10,060 bases of DNA from Flavobacteriales bacterium. GTDB taxonomy: Bacteria > Bacteroidota > Bacteroidia > Flavobacteriales > Crocinitomicaceae. This document shows, piece after piece, positions 5,769 through 10,060 of the stretch (within the stretch, counting starts at the first letter, position 1; every line of letters begins with the position of its first letter). Made by a program: the position numbers and the translations under genes. The notes under the pieces were generated by a model that worked only from the letters and a program-made list of their open reading frames with translations, searched no databases and was not told the DNA's origin. The stretch lies in contig CANCEQ010000108.1 of the NCBI GenBank assembly GCA_947375085.1, positions 1 through 10,060 on the forward strand. The letters are read 5' to 3'.

Positions 5769-6101
5769 ATGAAAAGATATAATTTAGACAGCACTTTTTT
5801 TTACTGTCCCGTTGATTTAACTTTATCAGTAATTGGAGGAAGATGGAAGGGATTGGTTTTTTGGAATTTAAGAAATGGAGCAAAACGTTACGGTGAATTA
5901 AAGAAAATTTTAGTTGGTATAAACGATAAAATGCTAACTCAAGTTTTAAGAGATTTAGAAAAAAGTGGAGTTGTTGATAGAAAAGTGTTTGAAGTAGTTC
6001 CTCCTAAAGTGGAGTATTCAATTAGCTCGGAAGGAATGAAATTATTACCAATTTTAAAGTTGATGTCTAATTGGGGAGACAAATTTGAAGTGAAAAATTA
6101 A
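5769..6101 (+). CDS. HxlR-family winged-helix transcriptional regulator
   Basis: A 110-residue cytosolic DNA-binding protein of standard HxlR length. Seen: the signature CPVDLTLSVIGGRWKGLVFW (13-32), helix-turn-helix segment KRYGELKKILVGINDKMLTQ with recognition helix around 52-66 and LEKSGVV (63-69), the wing RKVFEVVPPKVEYSIS (71-86), and a C-terminal dimer helix ending in LMSNWG. The single cysteine, C13, sits at the conserved N-terminal position used as a thiol or electrophile sensor in HypR and YodB. Redox or quinone sensing is therefore plausible here but not shown. Its likely target is the divergent SnoaL-like gene, with TACTA repeats between them. Plus-strand promoter candidates are imperfect (TACATTTC at 5735-5742, TACTTTTA at 5746-5753). 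Its stop codon directly abuts the convergent Gre-like gene with no base between. Confidence 0.92.
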   Translation: MKRYNLDSTFFYCPVDLTLSVIGGRWKGLVFWNLRNGAKRYGELKKILVGINDKMLTQVLRDLEKSGVVDRKVFEVVPPKVEYSISSEGMKLLPILKLMSNWGDKFEVKN

Positions 6102-6548
6102 TTACAGCACATTCAAAATTTCAGTAGTTTTCCCATTAAAAACAATTTGCTCTCCTTTCATTTTTCCATTTAATAAAGTGCCAATAGGAGCGAGTGGATT
6201 CATTGCGAAAATAGTCGTTCCATTCATTTTTACAGCTCCTAATCCAACTGAAAAATAATACCAACCGTTATTTGTTTCTACCAAACTTCCAACTTCAATT
6301 TTAGTATGAACTTTACATGGATTAATTTTCAAAAGTGCTTCTTTTAATAATAGAAATTCATTGATTTGTTTGGTCAATTTTTCTTGTTCCAATTGCGCCA
6401 TTGCAACACCCGTTTCGTGTTTGTCTCCAGCTGAACTTTTAGAATCTTCAGCAGTTGCTTGAAATGTATCCTTTAAAATTGAATTTAAACTTTGAATTCG
6501 TTCGTTTACATTTTCTAATATTGCGCTATGTACTTTTTCCTTGTTCAT
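6102..6548 (-). CDS. Gre-like protein (coiled coil plus GreA/GreB C-terminal-type domain)
   Basis: A 148-residue protein of a family widespread in Flavobacteriia. Seen: an N-terminal helical hairpin (about 1-78) whose tip carries AEDSKSSAGDKHETG (33-47), acidic and Gly-rich like the Gre-factor tip; and a C-terminal beta domain with VGSLVETNNGWYYFSVG (86-102) and NPLAPIGTLLNGKMKGEQ (117-134), which resembles the S-P-L-G-x-x-L-x-G-K-x-x-G-D block of GreA. Gre factors enter the RNA polymerase secondary channel and stimulate cleavage of backtracked RNA; whether this shorter protein does so is inferred. Database entries often call this family '3-oxoacyl-ACP synthase', for which there is no support in the sequence. 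It is last in a four-gene run, 18 bases after the glycosyltransferase. Confidence 0.75.
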   Translation of the reverse strand: MNKEKVHSAILENVNERIQSLNSILKDTFQATAEDSKSSAGDKHETGVAMAQLEQEKLTKQINEFLLLKEALLKINPCKVHTKIEVGSLVETNNGWYYFSVGLGAVKMNGTTIFAMNPLAPIGTLLNGKMKGEQIVFNGKTTEILNVL

Positions 6549-6566
6549 ACTAGATTTTAATCAAGT

Positions 6567-7685
6567 TTATTTGATGTGTTTTTTGAAGATTGAAAGTACA
6601 TTTTCAGCAGAAAATTGTTGTGCGTAATTTGATATAAAAGAGGAATCAAATGTTCTTTTATTTTCCATTATTTCCGACATTCCATTTGCTAAACTTTCAG
6701 GTGAATTTATTTCAACTTGAATTCCTAACTTTTCAGAAAGCTGATTTCCGATTCCGACAGATGTTGTGATGGTTGGAATTCCACATGCCCATGCTTCGGC
6801 AAGAACGATTGAAAACGTTTCATAACTTGAAAACAAAATAAAAGCATCCGATTTTTGATAATAGGGAGCCAATTCAAACCAATCTAAAGGACCTAAAAAG
6901 GAGATGTATTCTGATAGATTATTAGTTGAAGCATATTTTTCCCATTTCTCTGTTGGCTCATCACTAATAATCGTTAAATGAAAATTGGACTGACCACCTT
7001 TTATCAATAAAAGACAAGCATCTAAAATACCTTTTGGATTTTTCAGTTGTTCATCTAAAGTCGAGATATGTAAAAATTGAGTTTTTGTTTCCCTCGAAAA
7101 TTGAGTAGGGGTGAACACTTTTGTATCGATATGATTGGGAAGTATTTCTATCTTTTTAGACGGAAAATCCAATTGTAAATCATTCTTTAAAAATTCAGAA
7201 ACTGCAAACAATTTGTCTATGTGTTTGTTTACTTTTTTTAGAATGAATTTATCTAAAAATGAACGTTTTTCTCTTATTTCTTTTCGGTAATAGGAAGCAT
7301 GTTCAGTAACAAACAACGGACAATTAAACCTTTTTTTAGCTTGTATAAATTGAAGTCCTTTTGATAATAGAACGTGACCGTGAATTAGTGTGACATTTTC
7401 AATTTTTTGCAATCCTAAATGAAAAGCCTTCTTTTGATTTAAGAATTTTTGAATCAGATTTTCACCTTTAGGATGGTAGATAATGATTTCCCTTAAATTT
7501 CCTTTTATCGTGTCTGAAATCTCAATGGTTTTAATTGAAGAATCTGATTTTGTATGCAATACAGTAACTTGATATTCAGACGCTAATAATTCTGCTTGAC
7601 GTTGAACAAAATTCCCAACAAACAAAGCATCTTTAGTAGGATACCACGAACTTAAGATTAAGATATGTTGCGAATTTGGTTTCAA
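6567..7685 (-). CDS. GT4-family glycosyltransferase (GT-B fold)
   Basis: A 372-residue retaining glycosyltransferase, soluble or membrane-associated, that would transfer a sugar from a nucleotide-sugar donor to a surface glycan or lipid. Seen: the first Rossmann strand with HILILSSWYP (7-16) and the acceptor-domain loop GNFVQRQAELL (24-34); HGHVLLSKG (102-110); VTEHASYYR (126-134); the hinge ILPNHID (181-187); and the C-terminal donor domain with the EX7E pair E289 and E297 in ETFSIVLAEAWACGIPTI. The start is TTG at 7685: the frame is closed by a stop 25 bases upstream, no ATG or GTG lies between, and the next Met is near the C-terminus. The TTG overlaps the TGA of the upstream membrane-protein gene by four bases, implying translational coupling. 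Substrate and acceptor cannot be assigned, and no polysaccharide cluster surrounds it. Confidence 0.88.
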   Translation of the reverse strand: MKPNSQHILILSSWYPTKDALFVGNFVQRQAELLASEYQVTVLHTKSDSSIKTIEISDTIKGNLREIIIYHPKGENLIQKFLNQKKAFHLGLQKIENVTLIHGHVLLSKGLQFIQAKKRFNCPLFVTEHASYYRKEIREKRSFLDKFILKKVNKHIDKLFAVSEFLKNDLQLDFPSKKIEILPNHIDTKVFTPTQFSRETKTQFLHISTLDEQLKNPKGILDACLLLIKGGQSNFHLTIISDEPTEKWEKYASTNNLSEYISFLGPLDWFELAPYYQKSDAFILFSSYETFSIVLAEAWACGIPTITTSVGIGNQLSEKLGIQVEINSPESLANGMSEIMENKRTFDSSFISNYAQQFSAENVLSIFKKHIK

Positions 7686-8326
7686 AATAGATTTTGTTTT
7701 TTTATTCTTCTATTCCAAACAATAATGTAAATCGTACCAATTATTGTAGGGGAAATCCAAATAAAAACACTTCCTATGTGTAAACCAACAACTAAAAATG
7801 CTGTAATTGAAGCAATTAATGCACCAATCATTCTTCCTATGTGACTAATTAACCAAGCATTTTTATTTTCTTGAAACGTTCTAAATGTTTTAAAATCTTT
7901 GAGAGACATAAATAACCCGAAACCTCCAAAAAATAGAAACAAGATACTATTTTGAATATGTTGAATTTGTCCAATAATTCCAATTGTTATCATAATGAAT
8001 GATGCAATTAGCATTGTGCCAGAAACAGATTTATCAATCCAATCAGATTTACTTTTTAATTTAAGGGTAAGTGCTCTATTTCCTGCTAAAACAAGATAAA
8101 TGGTGAAAATTCCAATTAAAAAAAGAAATAAATTTTCGTGTTTTGGCATTCTGGCAATTACGAGTGAAATTACAGAACTGATAACCATAGAATAGGAAAA
8201 TAATTTACCTAATTTTCTATGTTGCTTTTCTCCTTTTTTAGATAAAAAGCTGATTATACCTGTAATTAAACCAATTCCACCAAAAAATGCGTGTAGGTAT
8301 ATTAGGGTGGTTATCGTTTTTTCCAT
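7682..8326 (-). CDS. Polytopic membrane protein, DUF2306-like
   Basis: A 214-residue inner-membrane protein with about seven hydrophobic segments (near residues 9-29, 42-60, 66-87, 103-123, 127-145, 158-182, 185-204). Seen: an H12-containing first segment (YLHAFFGGIGLITG), the loop KKGEKQHRKLGKLF (30-43) with its HRxxG pattern, and SHIGRMIGALIASITAF (161-177). This H/HR/H-RM layout resembles the DUF2306 family, whose function is unknown. Membrane-facing histidines H12, H162 and H183 could bind heme or metal, but that is conjecture. The gene lies 17 bases after the cysteine desulfurase and overlaps the glycosyltransferase start by four bases, so it is the second gene of the operon. Confidence 0.7.
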   Translation of the reverse strand: MEKTITTLIYLHAFFGGIGLITGIISFLSKKGEKQHRKLGKLFSYSMVISSVISLVIARMPKHENLFLFLIGIFTIYLVLAGNRALTLKLKSKSDWIDKSVSGTMLIASFIMITIGIIGQIQHIQNSILFLFFGGFGLFMSLKDFKTFRTFQENKNAWLISHIGRMIGALIASITAFLVVGLHIGSVFIWISPTIIGTIYIIVWNRRIKKQNLF

Positions 8327-8343
8327 TTAGTTTTTTTTTGATT

Positions 8344-9483
8344 TTAAACTAATGTAACCTCAAATGCTTCTTTAATCATTTTCAAAGCGAAATCGATTTC
8401 TTCTTTTGTTGTGTATCGAGAAAAAGAAAAACGAACGTTTGGTCTATTTGGGTCTGCATTGATTCCTTCAAGTACGTGAGAACCTTTCGCTGCTCCTGAA
8501 GAACAAGCGCTTCCACCGCTACAAGCAACACCTTTCAAATCTAATGTAAAAAGTAACATTCCTGTTTTATCCGTTTTTGGAAAACACACATTTAAGACAG
8601 TGTACAAACTTTTTTCAGGATTTGATTCTCCATGAATATAAACATCATCAAAAATAGAATTCAATTGGTCAATCATATATGATTTTAAACCTTGAACGTG
8701 GTTTTGGTGACCAGCAACATCTTCATAAGCTAATTCCAATGCTTTTGCTATACCAACAATTCCATAGATGTTTTCAGTTCCACCACGTAAACCTCTTTCT
8801 TGAGCTCCTCCGTGAATCAAAGCTTCTGCTTTCGCTTTTTTGTTGATGTATAAAAATCCAATCCCTTTTGGACCGTGAAATTTATGTCCTGCTCCAGTGA
8901 TGAAATCAATGTCAAGTTCTTGTAAATCAAAAGGATAATGTCCCATTGTTTGAACTGTGTCAGAATGAAACAAAGCATCGTATTTACGACACAACTGACT
9001 TACTTTTTGAAGCGGTAATAAAGTTGAAATTTCATTGTTAGCATGCATCAAAGAAACCAATGTTTTATCTTCTGTTTGTAGAAGTTGCTCTAAATCAGCT
9101 AAATCAACATTTCCTTTTGCATCTAATTTTACATAACTAATTCTTGCTAAACCCTCTTTTTCAATTGCTTCAGCAGTATGTCCAACAGCGTGATGTTCGA
9201 TTGCAGAAGTAATAATATGTTTCACTCCCATTTGGTGAACAGAAGAGTAAAGCGCCATATTATCTGCTTCTGTACCACCCGACGTAAAAATAATTTCAGA
9301 TGGTTGACAATTTAATAATTTAGCAATTTTTCTACGCGAAGTTTCGATAGATGCTTTTGCTTGTCTTCCATAATAGTGTGTAGATGAGGGATTTCCAAAT
9401 TCATTTGATAAAATTGGAATCATTACTTCTAAAACTTCAGGTGCAAGCGGTGTTGTTGCAGCATTGTCTAAATAAACTCGCAT
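8344..9483 (-). CDS. Cysteine desulfurase (NifS/IscS-type, PLP-dependent)
   Basis: A 379-residue class V aminotransferase-fold enzyme that takes sulfur from L-cysteine as a protein persulfide and releases alanine, feeding Fe-S clusters or thio-modified tRNA. Seen: the start YLDNAATTPL, FGNPSSTHYYGR, TSGGTEADNMAL for PLP phosphate binding, EHHAV with the PLP-stacking H97, HSDTVQTMG with the cofactor Asp, the Schiff-base lysine K201 in GAGHKFHGPKG, RGGTEN, and the persulfide cysteine C327 in GGSACSSG. A second cysteine, C321, sits six residues before it. An in-frame TTG at 9504 would add seven residues but lies inside the promoter -7 element, so the ATG at 9483 is used. No iscU or suf genes are nearby, so the acceptor is unknown; it may be a secondary NifS-like paralogue. 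It is the first gene of a probable four-gene operon. Confidence 0.93.
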   Translation of the reverse strand: MRVYLDNAATTPLAPEVLEVMIPILSNEFGNPSSTHYYGRQAKASIETSRRKIAKLLNCQPSEIIFTSGGTEADNMALYSSVHQMGVKHIITSAIEHHAVGHTAEAIEKEGLARISYVKLDAKGNVDLADLEQLLQTEDKTLVSLMHANNEISTLLPLQKVSQLCRKYDALFHSDTVQTMGHYPFDLQELDIDFITGAGHKFHGPKGIGFLYINKKAKAEALIHGGAQERGLRGGTENIYGIVGIAKALELAYEDVAGHQNHVQGLKSYMIDQLNSIFDDVYIHGESNPEKSLYTVLNVCFPKTDKTGMLLFTLDLKGVACSGGSACSSGAAKGSHVLEGINADPNRPNVRFSFSRYTTKEEIDFALKMIKEAFEVTLV

Positions 9484-9501
9484 AGTGTAAAATTTAAAAG
9501 A

Positions 9502-9531
9502 CAAAGATAGAAATAAGACAATAGACTACAA
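9502..9531 (-). promoter_or_regulatory. Consensus Bacteroidota promoter of the cysteine desulfurase operon
   Basis: On the minus strand TTG (9531-9529), a 19-base spacer and TATCTTTG (9509-9502) match TTG-N17-23-TAnnTTTG perfectly. Transcription should start around 9493-9496, leaving a leader of only about 10-13 bases before the ATG at 9483. This rules out the upstream TTG at 9504 as a start codon. Confidence 0.7.
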
Positions 9532-9551
9532 GATTAAAGACACAAGACTTA
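9516..9551. repeat. Degenerate 7-base AGAC tandem repeat
   Basis: AGAC occurs at 9516, 9523, 9538 and 9545, with a variant AGAT at 9531, giving steps of 7, 8, 7 and 7 bases over about 35 bases. A further AGAC at 9499 is off phase. The array covers the -33 element of the operon promoter. Its origin is unknown; it looks like a decayed simple-sequence tract. Confidence 0.55.
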
Positions 9552-9557
9552 AATCGA

Positions 9558-9594
9558 TTTGATTTTAATTCATCATTCAACATTAAAAATCAAA
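9558..9594 (-). terminator. AT-rich stem-loop at the end of the ACMSD-like gene
   Basis: TTTGATTTTAAT (9558-9569) pairs with ATTAAAAATCAAA (9582-9594) with a single-base bulge and a 12-base loop. On the minus-strand RNA the stem includes the last codons and the stop (9583-9585). Only one pair is G-C, so it is weak. It is followed by AAATCGATTT (9551-9560), a 10-base palindrome. Confidence 0.4.
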
Positions 9595-10060
9595 CATCTT
9601 TTTGTCTAAATTCAACCATTCCAACGTTGAATTTGTAAAAATATCTTCAACAACTTCAGGACTTAAATCGCTATCTTCTATGAATTTACCAATTTCTAAA
9701 TCTCCTAATGGGAACGGGTAATCAGAACCTAGACAGATGCGTTTACTTCCTTGCATTTTAAGGATGTATTTTAATAAATCAATATCATGAGTGATGCAAT
9801 CAATCCAGAATTTACCTAAATAATCTCTAGGGTTTATAGGGTTGTCGCAAGCCACTAAATCAGGACGACAATTAAATCCGTGTTCTATTCTTCCTAAAGT
9901 CGGTAAAAATGAACCTCCAGCATGAGAAAAACAAACTCTTAAATTGGGTAATTTCTCCAATACTCCTGCGAAAATCATTGAACAAGCAGCTCTTGAAGTT
10001 TCAGCGGGCATACCAACTAACCAAGGCAACCAGTATTTTTTCATACTGTCTTGTCCCATC
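9583..10060 (-). CDS. ACMSD-like amidohydrolase, C-terminal part (5' end outside window)
   Basis: About 159 residues of a roughly 330-residue protein are visible; the Met at 10059 is internal by comparison with the family. Seen: KKYWLPWLVGMPAETSRAACSMIF (a nearly diagnostic block), RVCFSHAGGSF with the histidine equivalent to the catalytic His near 228, RIEHGFNCRPDL, NPRDYLGKFWIDCITHD, and CLGSDYPFPLGDLEIGK with the aspartate equivalent to the zinc ligand Asp near 294. These match 2-amino-3-carboxymuconate-6-semialdehyde decarboxylase (ACMSD), a zinc enzyme of the amidohydrolase superfamily acting after 3-hydroxyanthranilate dioxygenase in the kynurenine and 2-nitrobenzoate routes. The other zinc ligands lie beyond the window. 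Paralogous decarboxylases such as gamma-resorcylate decarboxylase lack the YWLPWLVGMPAE block, so ACMSD is favoured. Confidence 0.9.
   Translation of the reverse strand, partial: MGQDSMKKYWLPWLVGMPAETSRAACSMIFAGVLEKLPNLRVCFSHAGGSFLPTLGRIEHGFNCRPDLVACDNPINPRDYLGKFWIDCITHDIDLLKYILKMQGSKRICLGSDYPFPLGDLEIGKFIEDSDLSPEVVEDIFTNSTLEWLNLDKKMFDF

Noticed and set aside
6102..6548. Annotation as 3-oxoacyl-ACP synthase
   Set aside because: At 148 residues with a coiled coil and a Gre-like C-terminus it has no thiolase-fold or Cys-His-His active site.
9484..9504. Upstream TTG start for the cysteine desulfurase
   Set aside because: The TTG is part of the TATCTTTG promoter element, and the family begins at the ATG at 9483 just before YLDNAATTP.
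1..10060. A single novel defence or biosynthetic island across the window
   Set aside because: Most genes are housekeeping or metabolic families; only the hepT-mntA/J-protein/radical SAM stretch looks accessory, and no transposase, integrase or attachment repeats bound it.

Overview
The window looks like a chromosomal segment of an AT-rich member of the Bacteroidota, most likely Flavobacteriia. The reasons are the Bacteroidota-style promoter motifs (TTG, a 17-23 base spacer, then TAnnTTTG), the lack of Shine-Dalgarno sequences, and the protein families present: a ResB/ResC-type cytochrome c synthase, bacillithiol deacetylase BshB1, a small Gre-like protein and an ACMSD-type amidohydrolase. 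No IS element, tRNA, rRNA or CRISPR array is visible, and no gene-free stretch exceeds 130 bases. Both ends of the window cut through genes.

Left part (1-2077, + strand): the C-terminal part of a CcsA/ResC cytochrome c biogenesis membrane protein carries an unusual, very AT-rich tail. It is followed, across a 73-base spacer with phased AAACTC repeats, by bshB1.

Middle part (2080-4906), more accessory in character: a HepT/MntA (HEPN plus minimal nucleotidyltransferase) toxin-antitoxin pair lies on the minus strand. It diverges from a coiled-coil protein with a degenerate J domain (HPD motif). Their 84-base shared promoter region contains four TACTT/AAGTA half-sites. A minus-strand radical SAM protein of the spore-photoproduct-lyase-like family follows; it ends in QLSLF, a perfect match to the bacterial sliding-clamp-binding consensus.

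Right-centre (4950-6101): an exported SnoaL-like protein and an HxlR-family regulator are divergently transcribed. Three TACTA repeats spaced exactly 18 bases apart lie between them, suggesting a locally acting switch.

Right part (6102-9483, minus strand): a probable four-gene operon runs cysteine desulfurase, DUF2306-like membrane protein, GT4 glycosyltransferase (TTG start overlapping the upstream stop), and Gre-like protein. It is driven by a consensus promoter embedded in a 7-base AGAC tandem repeat. The window ends inside an ACMSD-like amidohydrolase gene.

The genes do not form one obvious pathway. Several touch thiol or redox biology (heme-thioether assembly, bacillithiol, cysteine desulfuration, a Cys-bearing HxlR sensor), but a joint role is only an inference. 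The most follow-up-worthy items are the clamp motif on the radical SAM protein, the HepT/MntA-J-protein divergent unit with its operator-like half-sites, the ccsA tail extension, and the two phased intergenic repeats.
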